Positions 8,514 through 17,446 of a stretch of 64,000 nucleotides of DNA are shown piece by piece. A model generated the notes under the pieces. That model worked only from the letters and a program-made list of their open reading frames with translations, ran no database searches and was not told the DNA's origin. The position numbers and the translations under genes were made by a program. Origin of the DNA: JABDQZ01 sp050049775. GTDB lineage: Bacteria; Pseudomonadota; Gammaproteobacteria; Chromatiales; Chromatiaceae. Where the stretch lies: assembly GCA_050049775.1 (NCBI GenBank), contig JASFVP010000003.1, positions 1 through 64,000 of the forward strand, given 5' to 3'. Numbering within the stretch: position 1 is the stretch's first letter; each line of letters begins with the position of its first letter.

Positions 8514-9062
8514 ATGAACAAGAAAATTTTACTTCCCGCTCTGTTGGCTGCCATCACTGCAACCGGCTGTGCCACGGCAGGCCCACATCACGGCAGGCAT
8601 TATAATGACTATGCCGATTTTGACCGGGCACGTGTGATCAAGTCAGAACCGATTTATGAGACTGTCACGGTCAACTATCCGGAAACCCGCTGCTGGGATG
8701 AGCGTGTCTATTATCGTGATGACGGACGCAAGTCGCACACTCCGACCATTGCCGGTGCTATTCTTGGTGGAGTTGTCGGTAACCAGTTTGGTGGTGGCCG
8801 CGGCAAGGATGCCATGACCGTCGCCGGTGCAATCCTTGGCGGTTCCATCGGCAACGATATCGCCAACGACAAGGTGCGGACGGTGCATCGTTCGGGTATG
8901 GAACGTCGTTGTGAGACGGTTGACAATTATGTCGAACACGAAGAAATTGTCGGTTACAACGTCAAGTACCGTTACCACGGCAAGGTTCACTGGACCCGCA
9001 TGGACCGGGAGCCGGGTGAATACATCAAGGTACGGGTATCGGTAAAACCGGCTCATTTTTAA
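8514..9062 (+). CDS. Glycine-zipper 2TM-domain lipoprotein
   Basis: A 182-residue predicted outer-membrane lipoprotein. A signal peptide ends at a weak lipobox (TATG before C19). Residues about 78-115 form two glycine-rich hairpin segments (AGAILGGVVGNQFGGG, AGAILGGSIGNDIAND) typical of the glycine-zipper 2TM family related to SlyB and the rickettsial 17-kDa antigen. The C-terminal half is hydrophilic, with paired cysteines. SlyB proteins are PhoP-regulated envelope-stress proteins in Enterobacteria, which fits the neighbouring PhoP/PhoQ-like pair. Confidence 0.8.
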   Translation: MNKKILLPALLAAITATGCATAGPHHGRHYNDYADFDRARVIKSEPIYETVTVNYPETRCWDERVYYRDDGRKSHTPTIAGAILGGVVGNQFGGGRGKDAMTVAGAILGGSIGNDIANDKVRTVHRSGMERRCETVDNYVEHEEIVGYNVKYRYHGKVHWTRMDREPGEYIKVRVSVKPAHF

Positions 9063-9081
9063 CGGTCGCAAGAGGGACGCT

Positions 9082-9384
9082 ATGAAGACAATGATGAAAA
9101 CGCTGCTGTTGATGATTCTGCTGCTGGGCATGCAGAGCCTGCAGGCCCGCTCGTTTTCATCAGAACGCTGGATAGCGCGCAATGACCATGACAATACCAG
9201 CCTGGATAGCGCCGTCTCACGAGCGCGGCGTGATTATCGTGGCCGTGTGATTTCGGCCGAGACCGACGAATACAAGGGTCGCAAATCCCACAAGATCCGC
9301 ATCCTGACCGAGAAAGGCACGGTGCGGCGTATACGTGTTGATCCCGAAACCGGCCAGTATCTGCCGCCACCGGGACGTCGTTAA
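9082..9384 (+). CDS. PepSY-like secreted protein
   Basis: A 100-residue protein with a clear signal peptide (LLLMILLLGMQSLQA). The mature part resembles a single PepSY repeat: basic start, then ETDEYKGRKSHKIRILTEKG and IRVDPETGQYL. PepSY proteins of this size are often encoded directly upstream of a PhoP/PhoQ-like pair and may modulate the sensor in the periplasm. The response-regulator gene begins 7 bases after its stop. Confidence 0.72.
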   Translation: MKTMMKTLLLMILLLGMQSLQARSFSSERWIARNDHDNTSLDSAVSRARRDYRGRVISAETDEYKGRKSHKIRILTEKGTVRRIRVDPETGQYLPPPGRR

Positions 9385-9391
9385 CTTCGTC

Positions 9392-10069
9392 ATGCGCATT
9401 CTGGTGATTGAGGATGAAGCCACGTTGCGCAACCAGCTGCAACAACAGCTGGTTAAAAAAGGCTTCAGTGTCGATGCCGCCGCCGATGGCGAAGAGGGCT
9501 TGTATCTCGGTTCGGAATATCCGATGGATCTGGCCGTGATTGATCTGGGCCTGCCGGGCATGTCTGGTATCGAGGTCATCCGCCAGTTGCGTGACCATCA
9601 TCGCGATTTCCCGATCCTGATACTGACCGCCCGTTCCAACTGGCAGGACAAGGTCGAAGGCCTCGAGGTGGGTGCCGACGATTATCTGGTCAAGCCTTTT
9701 CATATTGAAGAACTGCTGGCGCGCGTCAATGCCTTGCTGCGTCGTTCTTCCGGACACAGTACTTCGGTGTTGCGGTCGGGGGATTTGAGCCTGGACAGCG
9801 CCAGCCAGGAAGTACGTTTGTCTGATCAATTGCTTGAACTGACCGGCTATGAATACCGTGTGCTGGAATACCTCATGATGCATGCCGGCAAGGTCATTTC
9901 CAAAACCGAGTTGACCGAACACATCTACGATCAGGATTTTGATCGAGACAGCAATGTGCTGGAAGTTTTTATCGGGCGCTTGCGCAAGAAGCTGGACCCG
10001 GACGCCAGCTTGAAACCCATCGATACGGTGCGCGGGCGCGGATACCGTTTTGCCCTGAAGCTGGAATAG
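9392..10069 (+). CDS. OmpR/PhoP-family response regulator
   Basis: A 225-residue two-component regulator. The receiver domain (1-120) has acidic residues near position 8, the phosphorylated D51 (VIDLGLPG) and the lysine in YLVKPF; a winged-helix DNA-binding domain follows (about 130-223, ending VRGRGYRF). It is closest in form to PhoP/QseB regulators. Start chosen at ATG 9392 (MRILVIEDEA), since the longer in-frame start overlaps the preceding gene. The kinase follows 4 bases later. Confidence 0.92.
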   Translation: MRILVIEDEATLRNQLQQQLVKKGFSVDAAADGEEGLYLGSEYPMDLAVIDLGLPGMSGIEVIRQLRDHHRDFPILILTARSNWQDKVEGLEVGADDYLVKPFHIEELLARVNALLRRSSGHSTSVLRSGDLSLDSASQEVRLSDQLLELTGYEYRVLEYLMMHAGKVISKTELTEHIYDQDFDRDSNVLEVFIGRLRKKLDPDASLKPIDTVRGRGYRFALKLE

Positions 10070-10073
10070 CGGC

Positions 10074-11405
10074 TTGCCCAGAGCTTATTCGCTGAATCGC
10101 CGTCTTATTCTGGCCGCCAGTCTGGTACTGGCGACTTTTCTGACGCTGGCCGGCTTTGGCCTGTACACCCTTTATCACGAACGCAGCATTGAGTCATTGC
10201 AGACCCTGTTGCTCGGTCATGTGTATGCGCTGTTGTCGGCCGCAGATGATGACGAGCAGGGGCAGATCAAGTTACCCGACATCATGCCGGATCCGCGCCT
10301 CAACAATCCGGATTCGGGTCTTTATGCGGTCGTCAGCAGTGAGACGGTGAACAGTAAATGGCGTTCGGCCTCCTTGATCGGACAAAACCTGAACATCGAC
10401 TCGATCAGTCTGGAACCGGGTGAAACCAGCTATCAACAGATCAATGGCCTGATGGTGTTGCACTTTGGTGTGGCCTGGGAAGACCTCACTGGTAAACCGG
10501 TGCGTTACACCATCAGCATCGCCAGCAGCCTGCAGCCACTGCAGGCGGATGTCGAGGCGTTTCGGAAAGAACTGCTGCAATGGCTGGGCGGCAGTGTGTT
10601 GCTGTTGTTATTGGTGCAGTTCCTGCTGTTACGCTGGGGGCTGCGGCCGTTAAAACAGGCATCGCATGAAATATTGCAAATTGAAGCCGGCAAACTCGAC
10701 CGTCTGACGACGGATTATCCGCTTGAATTGCAGGGCCTGACCGGCAACATTAATTCATTGATCGAACACGGCCGCGCCAACCAGCAGCGTTATCGCAACA
10801 GTCTTGGTGATCTGGCGCACAGCCTGAAAACACCGCTTGCGCTGATGCAAGGGGCACTCGATGCTTCTGAGAAGACCGAGAAATACCAGATTGTGGCGGA
10901 GCAGCTGCAGCGTATTGATGAACTGGTGCAGTATCAGCTGCAGCGTGCCTCGTTAATGGGGAGGAGCACGCTGGCGCGCTCCATCGAGATCGTACCGGTG
11001 ATTGAAAAAATCATGCACGGTCTCGACAAGGTGTATCACGACAAGCAAGTGGTGACCGAATTGCGTCTGGACCCGCAGGCGCTGTTCCACGGTGATCCGG
11101 CCGATCTCATGGAATTGCTCGGCAACCTGCTGGATAACGCCTACAAATACTGTGGCAAGACCGTGCGGGTCACCGTGGCCATGCCATCGCATTTGCAACT
11201 GGTGATTGAAGATGATGGCAACGGCATTGCTGAATCCGAGCGCGAGCGTCTGCTGCAAAGAGGGCAACGTGCGGATCAGCAACAGCCGGGGCAGGGTATC
11301 GGGCTGGGTATCGTTGCCGAGATCGTACGTCTTTACGGCATCAACATGATCATTGGTGACAGCGAACTGGGTGGCGCGAAGCTGACGCTGGAATTTCAGC
11401 GCTGA
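10074..11405 (+). CDS. PhoQ-like sensor histidine kinase
   Basis: A 443-residue membrane kinase paired with the upstream regulator. A first membrane helix (about 12-33), a periplasmic sensor region (about 34-165) and a second helix (about 168-188) lead to the dimerisation domain with the phosphorylated H249 (LAHSLKTPLA) and the ATPase domain (N box NLLDNAYKY, G boxes DDGNGI and GQGIGLGI). It starts at TTG 10074. The acidic start of the sensor region (DDDEQGQ) resembles PhoQ sensors of divalent cations, but the ligand is unproven. Confidence 0.88.
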   Translation: MPRAYSLNRRLILAASLVLATFLTLAGFGLYTLYHERSIESLQTLLLGHVYALLSAADDDEQGQIKLPDIMPDPRLNNPDSGLYAVVSSETVNSKWRSASLIGQNLNIDSISLEPGETSYQQINGLMVLHFGVAWEDLTGKPVRYTISIASSLQPLQADVEAFRKELLQWLGGSVLLLLLVQFLLLRWGLRPLKQASHEILQIEAGKLDRLTTDYPLELQGLTGNINSLIEHGRANQQRYRNSLGDLAHSLKTPLALMQGALDASEKTEKYQIVAEQLQRIDELVQYQLQRASLMGRSTLARSIEIVPVIEKIMHGLDKVYHDKQVVTELRLDPQALFHGDPADLMELLGNLLDNAYKYCGKTVRVTVAMPSHLQLVIEDDGNGIAESERERLLQRGQRADQQQPGQGIGLGIVAEIVRLYGINMIIGDSELGGAKLTLEFQR

Positions 11406-11421
11406 ATCCTGTTTTCAGTTT

Positions 11422-12924
11422 CTAGAACAACTCGATGTCTGCTTCGGCATCGGCGTTGCTGACATTGTCGAAGCGGTTTTTCTCATCTGCCAGGGTGGTC
11501 AGGATTTCGATGAGTTCGCTACTGGCTTTTTCCGCTACGCCAAAGTGGCACAGAATTTCATACTGCAGATCCGGCTCGCAGCGCCAGTCACCCGTGGCGA
11601 CTCCAAGGCCGTTGTGAATCGACTCATGCACAGTCTTGTGCGGGATATCGATCTTGCTGAATGAAGGCAAGTGCGAATAGCTGCTGCCGCCAACGCCGTC
11701 CTTCAGCCATTTACCAAAACGGCAATTTTCATGATCGACCATGACTTTTTGCCATTGTTCGGACTCGGGTCCCAGTTCAAACGCGCGATAACCGTTCTGC
11801 ACATAGATCATGTGATCCACTTTCGACAGCGAGGTGTTGCTGACCGACTGGGTGGTGCCGACAATCGCGTGCGTCTGCAAGGCGACATCGCGGAAACGTG
11901 AAAAATCGTTCTGGAAGTTATTGATCAGCTCATTCGATTGATCGGCCATAGTGCTGATGGTTTCAGCATTTTCAATCATCTGCTTGCTGGAGCGGGTGAA
12001 ATCCCGGATAACAGTTTCAACGTTACCGGTGGCTTCCTTGGTGTTTTCTGAAAGTTTCTTGACCTCGTCGGCGACCACGGCAAAGCCGCGGCCGTGCTCA
12101 CCGGCGCGGGCGGCTTCAATGGCGGCGTTGAGCGCCAGCAGGTTGGTCTGATCAGCGATGCTGGCGATGACTTTGAGAATTTCCGAGACATCCTCGCTGT
12201 GTTTGTTGAGTTGCAATGAGGAAGCGTGCACCTCGTTGATCAGGTTGATCAGTTGCCCCAGGTTTTGCGTGACATTGGTCACCGAGGCCTGGCCCTGGGT
12301 GGCGATTCGCACCGAGTCTTCGGTATCCTGCTCCATTTTCACCATGACTTCGGTGATTTTGGCTAGGTCGGCCTGCATCAGGCCAAGATTGTGCAGCAGG
12401 TTGGAGGTTTTTTGCTCATTCATGTCGGAGACGAATTTCTCTTTCACCTTGGTCATGTAATTTTCATGCATGGCTTTTTGCGAAGCCGTAATGCGTTCCA
12501 GAATGTCTTTGTATTGCCCCTGCAGACCGGCGGACATCGGGAAACGGTAGTATTTATCCTGTTCGACTGCGCGGAATGACATATTGGTTTCATGCGAAAA
12601 CGCCAGGATCTGGTCGCGGCCTTCGTTGAGCATCCAGGCCAGCTCCGCCAGCGGATGATGCGGGGGGATGCCGACAATGCGGAAACTGGTGTCACCATCG
12701 AGAATGGCTTTGCCCATCTGTTTGATTTGCGCAAGCATGGAATCATCACTGCCGCCGGATTTGATTGCCAGGGTCAAAATCAGCGCGACGGCGATGACTG
12801 AAAAAACCAGCACCGGTATATCCCAGCCTTTGCTGAAACCCTGGATCAGACCGAGCGCCAGCAATGACAGGACGGCAATCCAGCCAATGTGGCGTTGTTC
12901 AAAGCGAGAAAGCAAATTCTTCAT
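11422..12924 (-). CDS. Methyl-accepting chemotaxis protein with C-terminal CZB zinc-binding domain
   Basis: A 500-residue chemoreceptor. It has two closely spaced membrane helices near residues 14-52, no sizeable periplasmic domain, a cytoplasmic signalling hairpin (NLLALNAAIEAARAGEHGRG), and a C-terminal chemoreceptor zinc-binding domain (KVDHMIY, DHENCRFGKW, LPSF, PHKTVHE) that carries the His/Cys zinc ligands. CZB receptors respond to zinc or hypochlorite in other bacteria. The ATG at 12924 is chosen; a start 19 codons earlier is possible. It overlaps the PAS gene by 26 bases, so the two are probably partners in an energy-taxis receptor split into two chains. Confidence 0.88.
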   Translation of the reverse strand: MKNLLSRFEQRHIGWIAVLSLLALGLIQGFSKGWDIPVLVFSVIAVALILTLAIKSGGSDDSMLAQIKQMGKAILDGDTSFRIVGIPPHHPLAELAWMLNEGRDQILAFSHETNMSFRAVEQDKYYRFPMSAGLQGQYKDILERITASQKAMHENYMTKVKEKFVSDMNEQKTSNLLHNLGLMQADLAKITEVMVKMEQDTEDSVRIATQGQASVTNVTQNLGQLINLINEVHASSLQLNKHSEDVSEILKVIASIADQTNLLALNAAIEAARAGEHGRGFAVVADEVKKLSENTKEATGNVETVIRDFTRSSKQMIENAETISTMADQSNELINNFQNDFSRFRDVALQTHAIVGTTQSVSNTSLSKVDHMIYVQNGYRAFELGPESEQWQKVMVDHENCRFGKWLKDGVGGSSYSHLPSFSKIDIPHKTVHESIHNGLGVATGDWRCEPDLQYEILCHFGVAEKASSELIEILTTLADEKNRFDNVSNADAEADIELF

Positions 12925-13414
12925 AACTTGTTTTTCCGAGTTTTTCCAGAAGGAACTGCGTGGCAGCTTCAATGGCGTCACGGCCTTTGTGTTGTTCTTC
13001 GATGGCTTTCATTTCGGCATACAGCGGTATGATGACAGCCAGTGCTTCGGCAGAAGGTTTACGGCGTACCGAGTAATAGCCGGCGATGCTGCCATCGGCT
13101 TCGTAAACCTGAGATGCAGTGGCGGCGACCCAGTAATAGTCGCCATTTTTGGCCATATTTTTTACATAGCCAAAAAATTCATCGCCGGCTTTCAGGCTGT
13201 CCCACAGCATGGCGAATACGGTGCGCGGCATGTCGGGGTGACGCACGATGTTATGCGGCTGACCCAGTAATTCAGCTTCCTCATAGCCGGCAATGTGTGA
13301 GAAAACCCGGTTGCAGTAGGTGATTTTTCCTTTCAGGTCCGTCTTGGAGATGATGAAGGAGTCTTCATCCAGCACGATTTCCTTATCTGTGGGTGTGATG
13401 TTGTGTTTTTTCAT
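12899..13414 (-). CDS. Aer-like PAS domain protein
   Basis: A 171-residue soluble protein made mostly of one PAS domain (about 15-125) with the Aer signature NIVRHPDMPRTVF, which in Aer surrounds the FAD site. A short helical tail follows. It lacks a HAMP or signalling domain. The chemoreceptor gene starts inside its 3' end, so this PAS chain likely senses redox state and signals through that receptor. FAD binding is inferred. Confidence 0.82.
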   Translation of the reverse strand: MKKHNITPTDKEIVLDEDSFIISKTDLKGKITYCNRVFSHIAGYEEAELLGQPHNIVRHPDMPRTVFAMLWDSLKAGDEFFGYVKNMAKNGDYYWVAATASQVYEADGSIAGYYSVRRKPSAEALAVIIPLYAEMKAIEEQHKGRDAIEAATQFLLEKLGKTSYEEFAFSL

Positions 13415-13638
13415 GATGGATCAGCTGGCTATCTGGCTTAATGTTCAAACGTTTTTTCTAGGCGATGCGTCATATCTCTGATCGCTCCCGATAGGTTATC
13501 TAGAACTTCCTGTTACTGAGCTAACGGCCGTTCATTTATGATCTTTAGTTGCTGTGTGCTTTTTCGGCCGTGATTCGGCTTGGAATTGGTGGGTGTATCT
13601 GGAACAATTCAGCCTCTTGAAGCATCGCAGGAAGAAAA

Positions 13639-14874
13639 ATGTCACTAATCAAGTCTTTCCGGGGTCTGAGACCCGTCGCCGAGCGCGCCGCCGATGTGGT
13701 TGCGCCGCCTTATGACGTCATGAACGCGCAGGAAGCGCGCGAGCTGGTTGAAGGTCGTCCCTGGAGTTTTTTGCATATTTCGCGTCCGGAAGTGGATTTG
13801 CCGGTTGGTACCGATCCTTACGCGCCCGAGGTGTACGCCAAGGCGGCAGAAAATCTGCAGCACATGCAGCAACAGGGCGTATTGGTACGTGATGATGTGC
13901 CGTGTTTTTACATTTACCGCCTGACCATGGGGCAGCATGTGCAGACCGGTCTGGTGGCGGCGGCTTCGGTCGAGGCTTATGACGCCAATCGCATCAAAAA
14001 GCACGAGTTCACACGCCCGGTCAAGGAAGATGACCGGGTACGCCAGATCGAGGCACTCAATGCCCAGACCGGCCCGGTGTTCCTGGTTTACAAGGCCCAT
14101 GCCGAAGTTGACCGGTTGCTGGCACAGGTCAGCAGTGCGGCAGCGGATGTGGACGTCACAGCGCGCGATGGCGTGCGTCATGAACTCTGGGTACTGTCGG
14201 ATGCTGACAAGGTTGCAACCCTGACCAGCGCTTTTGATGCCATGGATGCACTGTACGTGGCCGATGGCCATCACCGTTCTGCGGCGGCATCACGGGTCGC
14301 GGCCAGCCACAAGGCGGCCAATCCGAATCATAGCGGTGACGAGTCCTATAACTATTTCCTCAGCGTGGTGTTTCCACACGACCAGATGCAGATACTCGAT
14401 TACAACCGCGTGGTGCGTGATCTCAACGGGTTGTCGGCCGCGGATTTCCTGCAGCGCATTGAAGAAAGCTTCAGCGTGGTAAAATCCGCACAACCGGTCA
14501 AGCCGCAGCGCGAAGCCGAGTTCGGCATGTACCTGGACGGGCAGTGGTACAAACTGGTCTTGCGTGCCGAACGGCCGGCCGACCCGGTGGCGCGCCTGGA
14601 TGTCAGCCTGCTGGCCGATAACCTGATTGAACCACTACTTGGTATCAGCGATCCGCGCCGTGATGACCGCATTGATTTTGTCGGCGGTATTCGTGGCCTG
14701 GGTGAACTGGAAAAACGTGTCAATTCAGGCGACTGGGCCGTGGCGTTTGCCTTGTATCCGACCACCATGGAAGCGCTCATGGCGGTGGCTGATGCCGGTG
14801 AAGTCATGCCGCCGAAATCCACCTGGTTTGAACCGAAACTGGCAGATGGACTGGTCAGTCATGTGCTGGACTGA
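13639..14874 (+). CDS. DUF1015 family protein
   Basis: A 411-residue protein of the DUF1015 family, widespread in bacteria. The family start (FRGLRPVAERAADVVAPPYDV) and the central YVADGHHRSAAA motif are present. This motif recalls ParB/SerK-type nucleotide-binding folds, and some relatives are free-serine kinases, but no activity can be assigned here. It is 26 bases upstream of relA and may share its transcript. Confidence 0.82.
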   Translation: MSLIKSFRGLRPVAERAADVVAPPYDVMNAQEARELVEGRPWSFLHISRPEVDLPVGTDPYAPEVYAKAAENLQHMQQQGVLVRDDVPCFYIYRLTMGQHVQTGLVAAASVEAYDANRIKKHEFTRPVKEDDRVRQIEALNAQTGPVFLVYKAHAEVDRLLAQVSSAAADVDVTARDGVRHELWVLSDADKVATLTSAFDAMDALYVADGHHRSAAASRVAASHKAANPNHSGDESYNYFLSVVFPHDQMQILDYNRVVRDLNGLSAADFLQRIEESFSVVKSAQPVKPQREAEFGMYLDGQWYKLVLRAERPADPVARLDVSLLADNLIEPLLGISDPRRDDRIDFVGGIRGLGELEKRVNSGDWAVAFALYPTTMEALMAVADAGEVMPPKSTWFEPKLADGLVSHVLD

Positions 14875-14900
14875 CAGCGACAGCCGGCGTAACTGAAACC

Positions 14901-17123
14901 ATGGTTTCGGTTACCTCTGTCCTGCCCAGCGACAATTGCATCGATAGCGAGGGCATCGATGCCTGGCTCGAATCCATCGCCCGGCAGCGTGATGCCGGTG
15001 AGATGGAATACCTGCGCGCCGCCTGCATGGAAGCGTTGCATCTGCACAAGGATGAAACCAAACCCAGCGGTGAGTTGACCATCCTGTATCTGCTGCACGT
15101 GGCGGATATTCTCGACAAGCTGAAAATGGATGTCGAAACCATGGCGGCGGCCTTGCTGCACGAGGCGGTCGACAGTCTCGGTTATGACGAGCGCCGTATC
15201 GCCGGCATGTTTGGCGAGCATCTGCCGCTGATGCTGAAAAACATGGCGCGCATCAGCACGGTTACCGCCGGAGGCTCGACCAATCTCAGCGAAGACCAGC
15301 ACGTTGAAAACCTGCGCCGCATGCTGCTCGGCATCGCCGACGATGTGCGTGTGTTGCTGGTGTTGCTGGCCGAGCGGGTGCACATCATGCGCACCCTGAA
15401 ATTCCGTTCGCCCGAGATGCAACGTCGCATCGCGATTGAAACGCGTGATATCTATGCGCCACTGGCGAACCGGCTTGGTATCTGGCAGCTGAAATGGGAA
15501 CTCGAGGACCTGGCGCTGCGCTACATCGAGCCGGACGAATACAAGGAACTCGCCAGGCAACTCAAGGGACGTCGTCACGAACGGGAAAAATACATCCATG
15601 ACGTGATCAGCCTTTTGCACCAGAAATTTGCCGAACACGGGATCAAGGCCGATATTTCCGGCCGGCCCAAGCACATTTACAGCATCTGGAAAAAAATGCA
15701 GCGCAAGGGCGTCGGCCTGGAACAGATTTTTGACGTGCTGGCGGTGCGCGTCATGGTCGATAACATCGCGCAGTGTTACGAAGTGCTTGGCATTGTGCAT
15801 GGCATCTGGAAGCACATACCCGGTGAGTTCGACGACTACATCGCCACGCCCAAGGCCAATCATTACCAGTCATTGCATACCGCGGTGATCGATTCGCAGG
15901 GCAAGCCGCTGGAAATCCAGGTGCGCACGTTTGATATGCACGACCATGCCGAGCGTGGTGTCGCGGCGCACTGGCGTTACAAGGAAAACCGTGGTCAGGA
16001 CGCAGAGCTGGAAAAGCGCATCGAGTGGATGCGCCACTGGCTGGAGCTTAAAGAAGAGGGCGGCACCGAGACCGAATTCGCCGATGAGATGCACGATGAG
16101 TTCGAAGCCACGCAGATTTATGTGCTCACGCCACAGGGCAAGGTGATTGAATTGCCGCTGGGTTCGACACCGATCGATTTCGCCTACGCGATTCATACCG
16201 ATGTTGGCCATCGTTGTCGTGGCGCCAAGGTGGATGGTCGCATCGTCACGCTCAACACCAGGCTGGAAAGTGGCCATACCATCGAAATTCTCACCGTCAA
16301 GGAGGGTGGGCCGAGCCGTGACTGGCTCAATCTGCATCTGGGTTACATCAAGACCTCGCGGGCACGCAACCGGGTGCGCCAGTGGTTCAAACACCAGGAC
16401 TACGAGCAGCATGTGCAGATCGGCCGTGCCAGCCTCGATCGCGAGATCAACAAGCTCGGCCTGCACCGTCCCGACCTCGACAAGCTGGCCGAGCGTTTCA
16501 ATGTGAAAAACGGCGATGACCTGTTGGCCGCCATCGGTCGTGGTGATGTATCGCCGATCCAGGTGGCGGCCTGTGCGCATCGTCGCCAGGCGGAATTGCC
16601 GCTGGATTTGCCCAGGCCGCCGTCGCCGCGCAAACGCATGCGTCAGAGCAAAAAGACCGGCCTGCCGAATGCCGTGATTGTCGATGGCGTCGGCGACCTG
16701 CTGACTAGCATGGCACGTTGTTGCAAGCCGGTGCCGTATGACCCGATTGTCGGTTACATCACCAAGGGCAGGGGCATCAGTATTCACCGGCGCGATTGTT
16801 CCATGATTCGCAAAATGGATGAGGCCGGGCGCGAACGCCTCATCAATGTGGTCTGGGCGCAACAGCCTGGTGACGAGTCGGCCTCCTATGCGGTCGATAT
16901 CAAGGTCCATGCGGTGGATCGCAAGGGATTGTTGCGTGACATTTCCTCGGTGCTGGCCAATGAGGACGTTGACGTGGTCGGCGTGAAGACGCATTCCGAT
17001 CGCAAGAACGATCGCGCCACTATGCGTTTCACCATCGAGATTCTCAACATGCGCCAGCTCAGCCGGGTCATGGACAAGATCTCCAACCTGCCGGACATCA
17101 TTGAAGTGCGCCGCCAGACCTGA
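14901..17123 (+). CDS. relA: GTP pyrophosphokinase RelA
   Basis: A 740-residue stringent-response enzyme that makes (p)ppGpp on ribosomes carrying uncharged tRNA. The N-terminal HD hydrolase domain is degenerate (LLHEAVDS in place of HDxxED), as in monofunctional RelA. The synthetase domain carries the EFDDYIATPKANHYQSLHT motif (acidic EXDD type of RelA, not the RXKD type of SpoT). TGS (about 405-465), a zinc-finger region with CC near residue 610, and a C-terminal ACT domain follow. Confidence 0.95.
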   Translation: MVSVTSVLPSDNCIDSEGIDAWLESIARQRDAGEMEYLRAACMEALHLHKDETKPSGELTILYLLHVADILDKLKMDVETMAAALLHEAVDSLGYDERRIAGMFGEHLPLMLKNMARISTVTAGGSTNLSEDQHVENLRRMLLGIADDVRVLLVLLAERVHIMRTLKFRSPEMQRRIAIETRDIYAPLANRLGIWQLKWELEDLALRYIEPDEYKELARQLKGRRHEREKYIHDVISLLHQKFAEHGIKADISGRPKHIYSIWKKMQRKGVGLEQIFDVLAVRVMVDNIAQCYEVLGIVHGIWKHIPGEFDDYIATPKANHYQSLHTAVIDSQGKPLEIQVRTFDMHDHAERGVAAHWRYKENRGQDAELEKRIEWMRHWLELKEEGGTETEFADEMHDEFEATQIYVLTPQGKVIELPLGSTPIDFAYAIHTDVGHRCRGAKVDGRIVTLNTRLESGHTIEILTVKEGGPSRDWLNLHLGYIKTSRARNRVRQWFKHQDYEQHVQIGRASLDREINKLGLHRPDLDKLAERFNVKNGDDLLAAIGRGDVSPIQVAACAHRRQAELPLDLPRPPSPRKRMRQSKKTGLPNAVIVDGVGDLLTSMARCCKPVPYDPIVGYITKGRGISIHRRDCSMIRKMDEAGRERLINVVWAQQPGDESASYAVDIKVHAVDRKGLLRDISSVLANEDVDVVGVKTHSDRKNDRATMRFTIEILNMRQLSRVMDKISNLPDIIEVRRQT

Positions 17124-17209
17124 GCGGCTTGCGATGACCGGTATTCAACGCTGAGCAGTCAGCCATGGCATTTATCAGTAAACTCTGAGACACTAACGAA
17201 AATAAAATT

Positions 17210-17340
17210 CGGGGAAGGTGATTGTCCGACAACACGGCTTGATGTGCGCAGACAGCAACTTCATAGCCTGGTTTTGGTCTCAGGCTGGTAACCCGTAAAG
17301 ATGCGGGCTCCTGCAAAACCAAAGCAGCTGATGTGAAACT
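17210..17340 (+). ncRNA. Candidate structured RNA with possible pseudoknot upstream of rlmN
   Basis: The 323-base space between relA and rlmN holds no gene but shows nested complementarity. AGCCTG (17265-17270) pairs with CAGGCT (17281-17286). Its loop sequence GTTTTG (17271-17276) pairs with CAAAAC (17314-17319). Between these lies CCCG (17292-17295) with CGGG (17304-17307). Hairpin plus loop-to-downstream pairing forms a pseudoknot-like fold. I do not recognise a known riboswitch class. It could be a leader element of rlmN or an independent small RNA. Confidence 0.35.
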
Positions 17341-17446
17341 GATTCAGCGACTTTGCAGAAATTCTTTAAAGTTTATTTAAGCCTATGTATTTTCTTGATA
17401 TATACTCCAGGAATATGCTGGCGTTTATGCCAATTGTGGAATCTGA

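Noticed and set aside
14859..16994. Two long minus-strand open frames (334 and 374 codons)
   Set aside because: They are antisense shadows of relA produced by its GC-rich codons and show no recognisable domains.
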